A DNA stretch of 64,000 bases from Candidatus Rokuibacteriota bacterium (GTDB lineage Bacteria; Methylomirabilota; Methylomirabilia; Rokubacteriales; CSP1-6): NCBI GenBank assembly GCA_003220685.1, contig QHTE01000051.1:95912-159911 (forward strand), read 5' to 3'. Within the stretch, counting starts at the first letter, position 1; every line of letters begins with the position of its first letter. The translations under genes were made by a program, and so were the position numbers. Positions 48,249 to 56,711 of this stretch are shown here, piece after piece. Below the pieces are notes generated by a model. It was not told the origin of the DNA. It did not search any database and saw nothing but the letters and a program-made list of their open reading frames with translations.

Positions 48249-48272
48249 TTTCTGATCAGTTCTGATCAGAAC
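48249..48272. repeat. Tandem TTCTGATCAG repeat
   Basis: TTCTGATCAG occurs twice in a row (48250-48259, 48260-48269), and the second copy lies in the 14-base palindrome GTTCTGATCAGAAC (48259-48272). It spans the stop of the secreted cyclophilin and the leader of the cytosolic one; likely a replication slip product. Confidence 0.6.
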
Positions 48273-48799
48273 GTGACCTTGATCGACTTCACCCGATCGC
48301 CGACCTTAATGGTGTCGACGACCTCCATGCCGCTGACCACGCGACCGAAGGCGGTGTACTGGCCGTTGAGATGGCTGGCGGGCCCGAGCATGATGTAGAA
48401 TTGGCTCCCCGCCGAGTCGGGATCGCTCTTGCGCGCCATCCCGAGCATGCCGCGCTCGAACTTGCGACTGTTGAACTCCGCCTTGATCGTGTAGCCCGGG
48501 CCGCCGGTGCCCATCGCCGGATGGTCCATCGGCAGGGTCTTCGACTGCGGGTCGCCGAGCTGCACGACGAATCCCGGCTCGACGCGATGGAAGCGCTGGC
48601 CGTCGTAGAACCCGGCGCGCGCGAGCTTGAGGAAGTTCTCGACGTGCTTGGGCGCGTCGGCGGGGAAGAATTCGAGCGTGATCTGCCCGCCCTTCTCGAG
48701 CGTGATCACCGCCGTCGGCGTCTTGGCGGGCGGCTTGTCCTGGGCCAGTGCCGGCGCGACGGCCAGGAGGGCCGCCGCGAGCGGGAGCAGACGGTTCAT
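48266..48799 (-). CDS. Secreted cyclophilin-type peptidyl-prolyl isomerase
   Basis: 177 residues from MNRLLPLAAALLAVAPALAQ, a clear signal peptide, followed by the cyclophilin core: VENFLKLARAGFYDGQRFHR, VEPGFVVQLGDPQSKT, and MARKSDPDSAGSQFYIM. Probably a periplasmic folding helper. GGAGG lies about 9 bases before ATG 48799. A TATAAT box at 48889-48894 on the minus strand gives a leader of about 83 bases with a T7 run and a degenerate copy of the GC-rich element. Confidence 0.92.
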   Translation of the reverse strand: MNRLLPLAAALLAVAPALAQDKPPAKTPTAVITLEKGGQITLEFFPADAPKHVENFLKLARAGFYDGQRFHRVEPGFVVQLGDPQSKTLPMDHPAMGTGGPGYTIKAEFNSRKFERGMLGMARKSDPDSAGSQFYIMLGPASHLNGQYTAFGRVVSGMEVVDTIKVGDRVKSIKVTF

Positions 48800-48822
48800 G
48801 ACGGAACGCCTCCGGTGGCAGC

Positions 48823-48866
48823 GTGCGCTCGGGACCGTCGGGGCTCCCCGCGGGTCGAGGCGCACA
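48823..48866. repeat. Degenerate GC-rich element, copy E (cyclophilin leader)
   Basis: Compared with copy A it keeps GTGCGC, CCGTCG, GGGCT and GAGGCGC in the same order, with deletions between. It lies about 24 bases before the start of a secreted-protein gene, the same place and orientation as copy A relative to livK. Weak on its own. Confidence 0.4.
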
Positions 48867-48888
48867 AAAAAATCATGATGAGAGCGTC

Positions 48889-48894
48889 ATTATA
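48889..48894 (-). promoter_or_regulatory. -10 box for the secreted cyclophilin operon
   Basis: Minus strand TATAAT, a perfect -10. No convincing -35 is seen at the usual distance. Confidence 0.55.
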
Positions 48895-48929
48895 CATGCC
48901 CGGAGCGCCCGGGCCGTCGATCCGCGTGA

Positions 48930-48935
48930 TACGAT
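48930..48935 (+). promoter_or_regulatory. -10 box abutting the typA start
   Basis: TACGAT followed by 6 bases and ATG (48942), without Shine-Dalgarno; candidate leaderless start. Confidence 0.45.
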
Positions 48936-48941
48936 GGACCG

Positions 48942-50741
48942 ATGCGGCAGCGCGAAGACGTTCGTAACATCGCGATCATCGCTCACGTCGACCACGGCAA
49001 GACCACCCTCGTCGACGCGATGCTCTGGCAGTCCGGCCTCTTTCGCCAGAACGAGTCGGTGCCCGAGCGCATCATGGACTCGATCGATCTCGAGCGCGAG
49101 AAGGGCATCACGATCATGGCCAAGAACACGGCCATCACCTACCGGGGCGTCCACATCAACATCGTCGACACCCCCGGCCACGCCGATTTCGGCTCGGAGG
49201 TCGAGCGCACCCTCACCCTCGTCGACGGCGTGCTGCTCCTGGTCGACGCCGCCGAGGGGCCGCTGCCCCAGACGCGATTCGTCCTGAAAAAGGCGCTCGA
49301 GGCGAGCCTGCCGCCGATCGTCGTCATCAACAAGATCGACCGGAGCGACGCGCGCCCCGCCGAGGTGCTCGACGAGGTCTACGACCTCTTCATCGACCTG
49401 GAGGCGGCCGAAGACCAGCTCGAGTTCCCGGTCCTCTACACGAACGCCCGGACGGGCACCGCCACGCTCAAGCTCTCCGAGCCCGGGCGCTCGCTCGAGC
49501 CCCTCTTCGAGACGATCCTGACGACGGTGCCGGCGCCGCGCTTCGACCCCGACCTCGGCCTGCAGTTCCGCGGGGCTATGCTCGACTGGGACGACTACGT
49601 CGGCCGCCTCGTCATCGGCCGCATCGTCAACGGCCGGGTCCGGCAGGCCGAGAAGGTCTCCGTCGTCCACCGGGACGGCGCGGTCGAGGTGGCGAAGGTC
49701 ACCGTGCTCTACGGCTACGAGGGGCTCAAGCGCATCGAGATCGCGGAGGCGAGCGCGGGCGACCTCGTCGCGATCGCCGGCATCGACGCGATCGAGATCG
49801 GCGAGACCGTGGCCGACGCCGAGGCGCCGAAGGCGCTGCCGCTCATCCGCATCGACGAGCCGACGGTGTCGATGCTCTTCTCGGCGAACGTCTCGCCGAT
49901 GGCGGGCAAGGAAGGCCGCTTCGTCACCTCGCCCCAGCTGCGCGACCGTCTCATGCGGGAGCGGCGCGTCAACGTCGGCATCCGGGTCGAGGAGACCGAC
50001 TCGCCCGACACGTTCCGGGTGTCGGGCCGCGGCGAGCTCCAGCTCGCGATCTTGATCGAGATGATGCGGCGCGAGGGCTACGAGCTCGAGGTCGGCAAGC
50101 CCACCATCATCACGCGGTCGGCGAACGGCCAGACGCTCGAGCCGATGGAATACCTCGTCATCGACATCCCCGAGGAGCACATCGGCGCGGTCACCCAGAA
50201 GATCGGACCGCGCCGCGGCGCGATGGCCAAGATGGTAAACCACGGCACCGGCCGCGTCCGGCTCGAATATCGGATCCCCGCCCGCGGCCTCATCGGCTAC
50301 CGCACCGAGTTCCTCACCGACACGCGGGGCACCGGGCTTCTCAACCACCTGTTCGACGGCTGGGACGCCTGGCAGGGCGAGATCGCCCACCGTCAAAACG
50401 GCGCCCTGGTCGCCGACCGCGCCGGCCGCGCGACCGCCCACGCGATCGACAACCTCCAGGCGCGCGGGGTGATGTTCGTCGGACCCGGCCTCGAGGTCTA
50501 CGAGGGGATGATCGTCGGCGAGAACGCGCGCGACAACGACCTCGACGTGAACATCACCAAGGAAAAGAAGCTCACGAACATGCGCGCGTCGACCGCCGAC
50601 GAGGCGGCGAAGATCACGCCCCCGCGGGTCATGAATCTCGAGCAGTGTCTGGAGTGGATCCGCGAGGACGAGCTGCTCGAGGTCACGCCGAAGTCTCTGC
50701 GTCTGCGCAAGCGCGCGATGCGCGGGCGTCGCCGCTTCTAG
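48942..50741 (+). CDS. typA: Ribosome-associated GTPase TypA/BipA
   Basis: 599 residues. G1 [19 protein letters not shown], effector region [20 protein letters not shown]3 [17 protein letters not shown]4 [12 protein letters not shown], and the C-terminal BipA domain [20 protein letters not shown] with [20 protein letters not shown]. BipA assists late ribosome assembly and stress growth. Start ATG 48942 has a -10 box instead of a ribosome-binding site just upstream. Confidence 0.97.
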   Translation: MRQREDVRNIAIIAHVDHGKTTLVDAMLWQSGLFRQNESVPERIMDSIDLEREKGITIMAKNTAITYRGVHINIVDTPGHADFGSEVERTLTLVDGVLLLVDAAEGPLPQTRFVLKKALEASLPPIVVINKIDRSDARPAEVLDEVYDLFIDLEAAEDQLEFPVLYTNARTGTATLKLSEPGRSLEPLFETILTTVPAPRFDPDLGLQFRGAMLDWDDYVGRLVIGRIVNGRVRQAEKVSVVHRDGAVEVAKVTVLYGYEGLKRIEIAEASAGDLVAIAGIDAIEIGETVADAEAPKALPLIRIDEPTVSMLFSANVSPMAGKEGRFVTSPQLRDRLMRERRVNVGIRVEETDSPDTFRVSGRGELQLAILIEMMRREGYELEVGKPTIITRSANGQTLEPMEYLVIDIPEEHIGAVTQKIGPRRGAMAKMVNHGTGRVRLEYRIPARGLIGYRTEFLTDTRGTGLLNHLFDGWDAWQGEIAHRQNGALVADRAGRATAHAIDNLQARGVMFVGPGLEVYEGMIVGENARDNDLDVNITKEKKLTNMRASTADEAAKITPPRVMNLEQCLEWIREDELLEVTPKSLRLRKRAMRGRRRF

Positions 50742-50760
50742 CCCGTCTCACTCCGGCGCA

Positions 50761-52353
50761 ATGCTGCTGACCAACGGCCGGATCTATCTCATGGACGCGT
50801 GGGACACCGTCGTCGATACGCTCGTCGTCCGTGACGGGCGCGTGGCGTTCGCCGGCCGGCGCGGCGACGCGAACGTCTCCGGTGCCGAGGAGGTCCTCGA
50901 TCTCGGCGGGCGAGCGGTCGTGCCGGGGCTCGTCGACGCGCACGGGCATCTGATGCACTTGGCGCGCGCGCGACTGACGCTCGACGCGGGAATGGCGCGG
51001 TCGGAGGCCGAAGTCGCCGAGCGCGTGGCGGCGCGCGCGGCCGGGACGCCGCGGGGCGAATGGCTCGGCGGCCGGGGCTGGGATCAGAACCGCTGGCCGG
51101 AGCGCCGGTGGCCGACCAGAGCCTCGCTCGACCGCGCCGCACCCGATCATCCGGTCGCGCTCACCCGCATCGACGGCCACGCGATCTGGGCGAACTCCGC
51201 CGCGCTGGCCGCTGCGGGGATCGACCGCGCCACACGCGAGCCGGCCGGCGGCCGGATTCTCCGGGACACGCGCGGCGAGCCGACGGGCGTGCTCATCGAC
51301 ACGGCCCAGCGCCTGATCCAGCGGGCCGAACCGCGCGCCTCCCCCGAGCGCTTCGACGAGGCCGTCGCCGAGGCGATCGGCGAGTGCCTGGGGGCGGGGC
51401 TCACGGGCATCCACGAGATGGGCGCCGAGCTCTACGCGATCGCCTCGTACCGCCGGCTCGTCGAGCGCGGGAAGTTCCCGTTCCGCAACTACGTGGCGGT
51501 GGCGGCGCGCTCCGAATCGACGTGGGCCGCCTACCGCGAGAGCGGTCCCGAGAGGCTCGGCGACGGGCGCGTCGTGGTGGGGGCGCTCAAGCTCATGGCC
51601 GACGGCGCCCTCGGCTCGCGCGGCGCCGCGCTGCACGATGCCTACTGCGACGATCCCGGCAACACCGGGCTCGTGCTCATCCCGTCCGACGAGATCACGC
51701 GCCTGACGCTCGAGGCCGCCCGGCTGGGCTTCCAGGTCTGCGTGCACGCGATCGGCGACCGCGCGAACACGCTCACCCTGGACGCGCTCGAGGCGGCGCT
51801 GGCGCGCGGCCCCTGGCCGGATCACCGGTTTCGCGTCGAGCACGCGCAAATCCTGACCGAGCGCGACATCCCCCGCTTCCGGCGGCTCGGCGCCCTGCCG
51901 AGCATGCAGGCGACTCACTGCACCTCGGACATGGAGTGGGCGGCCGAGCGCCTCGGCCCGGATCGCCTCCGCGGCGCCTACGCGTGGCGCTCGCTGCTCG
52001 AGACCGGCGTCGTCATCGCCGGTGGCTCCGACTTCCCGGTGGAGAGCCCGAGCCCGTTCCACGGCCTCTACGCCGCGGTCACGAGGCGGCCGCGCAGCGG
52101 CGAGGACCGCGGCTGGCAGCCGGCGCAGCGCATGACGCGCGTGGAGGCGGTACGCTCGTTCACGAGCTGGAACGCCTACGCGTCGCGCCAGGAAAGTGCG
52201 CTCGGCTCGCTCGAGCCCGGCAAGCACGCCGATCTCGTCGTGCTCTCAGAGGACGTGTTCACGTGTTCTGAGGATCGCATCAAGGACATCACGCCCGTCC
52301 TGACTCTCGTTGGCGGCGACGTCGTCTTCCGCTCGGCGAACTCACCTGCTTAG
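50761..52353 (+). CDS. Amidohydrolase family 3 protein (YtcJ-like)
   Basis: 530 residues: VVPGLVDAHGHLMHLARARL (metal HxH), GGRGWDQNRWPERRWPTRAS, LMADGALGSRGAALHDAYCD, CVHAIGDRANTLTLDAL, and GSDFPVESPSPFHGLYAAVT. The amidohydrolase_3 group hydrolyses amides such as N-substituted formamides; substrate unknown. Begins 19 bases after typA and may be co-transcribed. Confidence 0.88.
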   Translation: MLLTNGRIYLMDAWDTVVDTLVVRDGRVAFAGRRGDANVSGAEEVLDLGGRAVVPGLVDAHGHLMHLARARLTLDAGMARSEAEVAERVAARAAGTPRGEWLGGRGWDQNRWPERRWPTRASLDRAAPDHPVALTRIDGHAIWANSAALAAAGIDRATREPAGGRILRDTRGEPTGVLIDTAQRLIQRAEPRASPERFDEAVAEAIGECLGAGLTGIHEMGAELYAIASYRRLVERGKFPFRNYVAVAARSESTWAAYRESGPERLGDGRVVVGALKLMADGALGSRGAALHDAYCDDPGNTGLVLIPSDEITRLTLEAARLGFQVCVHAIGDRANTLTLDALEAALARGPWPDHRFRVEHAQILTERDIPRFRRLGALPSMQATHCTSDMEWAAERLGPDRLRGAYAWRSLLETGVVIAGGSDFPVESPSPFHGLYAAVTRRPRSGEDRGWQPAQRMTRVEAVRSFTSWNAYASRQESALGSLEPGKHADLVVLSEDVFTCSEDRIKDITPVLTLVGGDVVFRSANSPA

Positions 52354-52682
52354 TCGTCCCGCCCCGCGCGCGCTTCGCGATCCGGCGGGCGCGTGGTCGC
52401 CGCGGTCCGGCGGGGGTGCGAGGGGAGGGCTCGCCGCGACCACGCGGCACGCGCGCGCTACTCCGGGGCGGCTGGGCTCCATCCGGGCTGGCCTCGTCCG
52501 CCGCCGCGTGACTGGAACGGGTCCCGCGAGCCCTCCCCTCGCACCCCCGCCGGACCGCTCCGTTGGCGGCGCGCCAGCCGACCGACGTCAATCGCGCCTC
52601 AACCCACGTCAATCGTCCGTCATCGGAGCGCCGTTTCGTCGGAGTCTCGGCGTCGGCCCGCCAGAGTTGGAGCGTCTGCCTG
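52354..52682. other. Non-coding region between convergent genes with nested inverted repeats
   Basis: 329 bases without a credible gene. It contains an 11-bp inverted repeat (CGCGTGGTCGC at 52390-52400 with its complement at 52436-52446), a longer one described separately, and two direct copies of ACGTCAATCG (near 52585 and 52606). Confidence 0.6.
52402..52558. repeat. Perfect 33-base inverted repeat
   Basis: The left arm (52402-52434, starting GCGGTCCGGCGGGGGTGCG) is exactly complementary to the right arm (52526-52558). The spacer is 91 bases. Without a U-tract and with so long a spacer it is not a simple terminator; it may be a non-autonomous mobile or palindromic element that could also stop transcription from both sides. 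Confidence 0.85.
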
Positions 52683-53591
52683 TCAGAGCTGGAGGAGGAT
52701 CATGCCGGCCACGGTGAGGACGATGCCGGCGACGGCGCGGAGGGTGAGGCGCTCGTCGAGGAAGACAACGGCGAGGGGGATGGCGAACATCGGGGCCGTG
52801 GCGGAGAGGACCGAGGCGATGGCGACGCCGGCGTGCTTGACGCCGGCGACGAACATGACCGAGCTCACCGAGGTGATCGCGCCGAGGATCGCGATCCGGA
52901 TCTTCACGGCCCGCCCGCTCTTGGCGAACGCGCCGGGGACCGAGCGGGCCCACGGCGTCAGCCAGAGCACCAGCGCCGCGACCGGCAACCGAATCGCCTG
53001 CGCGGTCGTCGCGCTCATCTCGGAGAGCGGCGGCTTGACGAGCACCGTCGCGACCGCCCAGGCGAGCGAGGCGAGCGCGGCCGCGCCGACGCCGAACCAG
53101 AAGCGCTCCTCCGGCGCGCGCTCCGCCCACGGCGCGACGATGAGCACCAGGCCGGCCGTCGTGACCAGCGAGCCGACGGCGATGGGGACGGTGACGGGCT
53201 CGTTCAGGAAGGCCGCCGCGATCACGGCGGCCCCGAGCGGATAGGAGGTCGAGACCGTCATGGCGCGGGCGACGCCGATGGCGCGCGTGCTCTCGAAGAA
53301 CACGGTGTCGCCCAGCGCGATGGCCGTCACGATCGACAGCCCGAGCAAGAGCCAGCCGCTCGCCGAGATCGCCGTGAAGGCGCCGGTGCCGACGGTCGCC
53401 AGCACCCAGACGACGAGCAGCACGCCGCCGATCGTCGAACGGATAGCGTTGACGCCGACCGAGCCGAGCTCGGCCATCAGCGAGCGCGCCAGAAGGCTCG
53501 TCACCGCCCACGCCACCGCCGAGCCCAGGGCGGCGAGGGCTCCGAACGCCGTGTCCCCTATCGATCCTCCCGCGGGCGCGCCGCGCGGCAA
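52683..53591 (-). CDS. EamA/DMT-family membrane transporter
   Basis: About 302 residues with ten predicted helices in two EamA halves: ALGSAVAWAVTSLLARSLMA and ALASLAWAVATVLVKPPLSE begin each half; VFLDERLTLRAVAGIVLTVA is the typical last segment. Likely exports a metabolite. Start appears to be TTG 53591; there is no ATG or GTG near. Divergent from the hydrolase gene at 53628. Confidence 0.82.
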   Translation of the reverse strand: MPRGAPAGGSIGDTAFGALAALGSAVAWAVTSLLARSLMAELGSVGVNAIRSTIGGVLLVVWVLATVGTGAFTAISASGWLLLGLSIVTAIALGDTVFFESTRAIGVARAMTVSTSYPLGAAVIAAAFLNEPVTVPIAVGSLVTTAGLVLIVAPWAERAPEERFWFGVGAAALASLAWAVATVLVKPPLSEMSATTAQAIRLPVAALVLWLTPWARSVPGAFAKSGRAVKIRIAILGAITSVSSVMFVAGVKHAGVAIASVLSATAPMFAIPLAVVFLDERLTLRAVAGIVLTVAGMILLQL

Positions 53592-53627
53592 CTAGACGAA
53601 GCTCGTCCGAACGCCGACTATCATACG

Positions 53628-54470
53628 GTGAAGCTCGTCGCGTACGTCGCCGTCTTCGTCGGCGCCTTCGTGGCGCTGAGCCTCGTCAGCTTCTGGCTCG
53701 CCGTCCGCCCACCCCGTATCGCCGTGCCCCTCGTCCCCGGGGACTTCGGGCTGACGGTCGAGACCGTGACGATCACGGCCGACGACGGCGTGAAGCTCGC
53801 GGCGTGGCTGCTGCCGCGCGCGGGCGCGCCCGCCATCGTCCTGCTCCACGGCTATCCGGCCGAGAAGGCCGATCTGCTGCCGATCGCCGCCGCGCTGGCG
53901 CCGCGCTTCACGGTGCTGCTGCTCGACCAGCGCTACTTCGGCCGGAGCGGCGGGCGGGCGACGACGCTCGGCTTGCGCGAGCGACGCGATCTGCGCCGGG
54001 CGATCGATTTCCTCGCCGCGCGGGGGTTCGACCAGGTCGGCGTCTTCGGCCTCTCGCTGGGCGGCGCTGTCGCGCTCCTGGCCGCGGCCGAAGACCCGCG
54101 CATCCGCGCCGTGGCTGCGTACGCACCCTTCGCCGACCTGCGCTCGCTCGGCTACGAGCTGTACGGCTGGCTCTGGTACCTGAAGTATCCCTTCGTGGGG
54201 CTCCTTCGAGGCTGGTCCCTGCTCTTCTTCGGCCACGACCTCACGACGGTCTCGCCCGAGCGGGCCGCGGCGGCGATCGCGGTCCCGGTGTTGCTCGTGG
54301 CGAGCCGCGAGGACGAGCAGATCCCGTTCGAGCACGCCGAGCGGCTGCGGCGCGCGCTCGCCGGCAACCCGCGCAGCGAGTTCGTGTTCACGGACCGCGG
54401 TCGTCACGGCGAGCTGCCGCGCGGCTTCGACGCGAGCCTCGCCCGGTTTTTCCTGTTATATGTGAGGTGA
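53628..54470 (+). CDS. Membrane-anchored alpha/beta hydrolase
   Basis: 280 residues. N-terminal anchor VAYVAVFVGAFVALSLVSFW, then the alpha/beta fold: IVLLHGYPAEKADLL, DQRYFGRSGG, nucleophile elbow GVFGLSLGGAVAL (Ser), acid near LLVASREDEQIP, and His in RGRHGELPRG. The order and spacing fit the dienelactone-hydrolase/BAAT-like esterase type. GTG 53628; no clear ribosome-binding site. Followed by a broken hydrolase gene. Confidence 0.8.
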   Translation: MKLVAYVAVFVGAFVALSLVSFWLAVRPPRIAVPLVPGDFGLTVETVTITADDGVKLAAWLLPRAGAPAIVLLHGYPAEKADLLPIAAALAPRFTVLLLDQRYFGRSGGRATTLGLRERRDLRRAIDFLAARGFDQVGVFGLSLGGAVALLAAAEDPRIRAVAAYAPFADLRSLGYELYGWLWYLKYPFVGLLRGWSLLFFGHDLTTVSPERAAAAIAVPVLLVASREDEQIPFEHAERLRRALAGNPRSEFVFTDRGRHGELPRGFDASLARFFLLYVR

Positions 54471-54474
54471 CTCC

Positions 54475-54831
54475 ATGGACCACGCCTACGCCGACGTGAA
54501 CGGGATCCGGCTGCACTACGTGACGGTGGGCCGCGGCCCGCTCATCCTGTTCGTCCACGGCTTCCCGGAGTTCTGGTACGAGTGGCGCCGTCAGCTGGCC
54601 GAGTTCGGCCGCGATCATCAGGCCGTCGCGCCGGACATGCGCGGCTACAACCTCTCGGAGAAGCCGGCCGAGCTCTCGCAGTACCGCGTCCCACACATGG
54701 TCGAGGATCTGCGCGCGCTCGCCGAGCACCTCGGCCGCGAGCGGTTCGTGCTCGTCGGCCACGACTTCAACCGTCTGATCCGCAGCTTCCTGGGTCCACG
54801 CCGGACTCCGGCCACGAAGGAGACGCGATGA
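54475..54831 (+). pseudogene. Epoxide hydrolase-like gene with internal in-frame deletion
   Basis: 118 residues. Residues 1-98 match the start of soluble epoxide hydrolases: NGIRLHYVTVGRGPLILFVH, GFPEFWYEW, YNLSEKPAE, and VLVGHDF with the nucleophile Asp at 97. It then jumps to NRLIRSFLGPRR, which resembles the extreme C-terminus of the same family. The cap domain and catalytic His, roughly 170 residues, are missing, so it cannot be active as such. The frame stays open and its stop overlaps the ald start as ATGA, which suggests a clean in-frame deletion. Confidence 0.7.
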
Positions 54832-55940
54832 ACATCGGGGTTCCGCGAGAGATCAAACCGGGCGAGCAGCGCGTGGCCCTGACCCCGGCGGGAGCGCGGG
54901 CGCTGGTCGAGACCGCTCACGCGGTGCTGGTCGAGCGGGGCGCCGGCGCGGGCAGCGGGATCAGCGACGAGGAATACGCGGCGGTCGGCGCCGAGCTCGT
55001 CTCGGTCGATGATGTCTGGCACCGCGCCGAGCTGATCCCGAAGGTCAAGGAGCCGCTCGCTCCGGAAGTTGCGCGCCTGCGTCCCGGGCAGGTCCTCTTC
55101 ACGTATCTGCACCTGGCGCCGGCACCGGAGCTCACCCGGGCGCTCCGCGACTCCGGCGCGATCGCGATCGCCTACGAGACGGTCCAGCGCGCCGACGGCA
55201 GCCTACCGCTCCTGACGCCGATGAGCGAGGTGGCCGGACGCCTCTCGGTCCAGGAGGGCGCCTTCTATCTCGGCCGCGCCCACGGCGGCCGCGGAATATT
55301 ATTGTCGGGAGTGCCAGGCGTGCCGCCCGGCAACGTCGTGATCCTCGGGGCCGGCGCGGCCGGGCTCAACGCCCTCAAGACCGCCGTCGGCCTCGGCGCC
55401 GACGTCTCGATCCTCGACGTGAACGTCGATCGGCTGAGGCACGTGGACGATCTCTTCCGCGGCCAGGTCGTCACCCTGATGTCGAACAGCTTCAACATCG
55501 AGCGGGTCGTGCGGCGGGCCGACCTGCTCGTCGGCGCCGTGCTGCTCGCGGGCGCGCGGGCGCCCGTCCTCGTCACCAAGGAGATGGTGTCGCAGATGAA
55601 GGAAGGCGCGGTGATCGTGGACATCGCGGTGGACCAGGGTGGGTGCGTCGCGACTATCCGTCCGACCACCCTGCTCGATCCCGTCTACCTCGTCGGCGGC
55701 GTCGTCCACTACGGTGTTGCAAACATGCCGGCGCTCGTCCCGCGCACCTCGACCTTCGCGCTCACGAACGCGACGCTTCCGTACGTGATCGAGCTGGCGG
55801 CGCGCGGCGCGGCGGGTGCGGTGCGGGCCAATCCCGTGCTCGCCAAGGGCGTGAACGTCTGGGGTGGCAAGGTCGTGCATCCCGGCGTCGCGGAGTCGCT
55901 CGGCGAGGCTCCGACACCGCTCGCGGCGGTGCTCGGCTGA
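54828..55940 (+). CDS. ald: Alanine dehydrogenase
   Basis: 370 residues: MNIGVPREIKPGEQRVALTP, LIPKVKEPLAPE, TYLHLAPAPELTRAL, NAD-binding GNVVILGAGAAGLNALKTAV, and VDIAVDQGGCVATIRPTTLL, with HYGVANMPALVPRTSTFALT. Interconverts L-alanine and pyruvate plus ammonia. AAGGAG lies 6 bases before ATG 54828. Confidence 0.94.
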   Translation: MNIGVPREIKPGEQRVALTPAGARALVETAHAVLVERGAGAGSGISDEEYAAVGAELVSVDDVWHRAELIPKVKEPLAPEVARLRPGQVLFTYLHLAPAPELTRALRDSGAIAIAYETVQRADGSLPLLTPMSEVAGRLSVQEGAFYLGRAHGGRGILLSGVPGVPPGNVVILGAGAAGLNALKTAVGLGADVSILDVNVDRLRHVDDLFRGQVVTLMSNSFNIERVVRRADLLVGAVLLAGARAPVLVTKEMVSQMKEGAVIVDIAVDQGGCVATIRPTTLLDPVYLVGGVVHYGVANMPALVPRTSTFALTNATLPYVIELAARGAAGAVRANPVLAKGVNVWGGKVVHPGVAESLGEAPTPLAAVLG

Positions 55941-56659
55941 AGACCCACGTCGGGACCTCGGGATACAACTACCCGGAGTGGCGGGGCACCTTCTACCCCG
56001 AGCGGCTCCCGGCGTCGAAGATGCTCGCGTACTACGTCGAGCGCTTCACGACCGTCGAGATCAACGCGACGTTCTACCGGATGCCGAACGCGAAGACGGT
56101 CGCGGGCTGGGGGACGGCCGCGCCCGCCGGGTTCACGTTCGTCCTGAAGGCGCCGCAGCGGATCACGCACTTCGCGCGCTTGCGCGACGTCGGCGAGCCG
56201 CTGCGCTATTTCTGCGAGGCGGCACGCACGCTCGGCGACCGGCTCGGGCCCCTGCTCTTCCAGCTCCCGCCGAACTTCAAGAAAGCGGCCGACCGGCTGG
56301 GCGAGGTGCTCTCGATCCTGCCCGCCGAGCTCCGCGCGGCCTTCGAGTTCCGCCACGAGAGCTGGTTCGACGACGAGGTGTACGCGCTGCTCCGTGCGCG
56401 CAACGTCGCCCTCTGCATCGCCGACACCGAGGACCGGAGGACGCCGGCGGTCGCCACGGCGGATTTCGGCTACCTCAGGCTCCGCGCCGTGGAGTACACG
56501 GACGACGCCCTGCGAGGCTGGATCGAGACGATCGACTCGGTCGGCGCCGGCTGGCGGGACGCCTACGTCTTCTTCAAGCACGAGGCCTCGGGCTCCGGCC
56601 CGGCGCTCGCCCGGCGGTTTCTGACGCTGCGCGCGGGGTCGACCCAGGCTGTCTCGTAG
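55937..56659 (+). CDS. DUF72 family TIM-barrel protein with probable CTG start
   Basis: 240 residues. DUF72 hallmarks: THVGTSGYNYPEWRGTFYPE, VEINATFYRMP, FVLKAPQRITH, GPLLFQLPPNFKKAADRL and AFEFRHESWF. The family normally begins M-K-x-x-VGTSG; here the only codon at that point is CTG (55937-55939), which shares CTGA with the ald stop. No ATG, GTG or TTG lies close upstream in frame without running deep into ald. Function of the family is not settled. Confidence 0.85.
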   Translation: MKTHVGTSGYNYPEWRGTFYPERLPASKMLAYYVERFTTVEINATFYRMPNAKTVAGWGTAAPAGFTFVLKAPQRITHFARLRDVGEPLRYFCEAARTLGDRLGPLLFQLPPNFKKAADRLGEVLSILPAELRAAFEFRHESWFDDEVYALLRARNVALCIADTEDRRTPAVATADFGYLRLRAVEYTDDALRGWIETIDSVGAGWRDAYVFFKHEASGSGPALARRFLTLRAGSTQAVS

Positions 56660-56711
56660 TCGCCCGACAGGAGGAGCCGGGGACCCTCGCGAGTCTAGCG
56701 GGCGACCGGCG

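Noticed and set aside
46305..48398. Long plus-strand open frame opposite the D-aminoacylase and cyclophilin genes
   Set aside because: Antisense artefact; the minus strand codes for clear enzyme families here.
53616..53630. Leaderless start for the 53628 hydrolase (TATCAT upstream)
   Set aside because: TATCAT ends only 3 bases before the GTG, too close for a transcript beginning at the start codon.
56659..56706. GTCGCCCG/CGGGCGAC dyad between DUF72 and lysR
   Set aside because: Eight-base stem with a 33-base loop and no U-tract; too weak to call a terminator.
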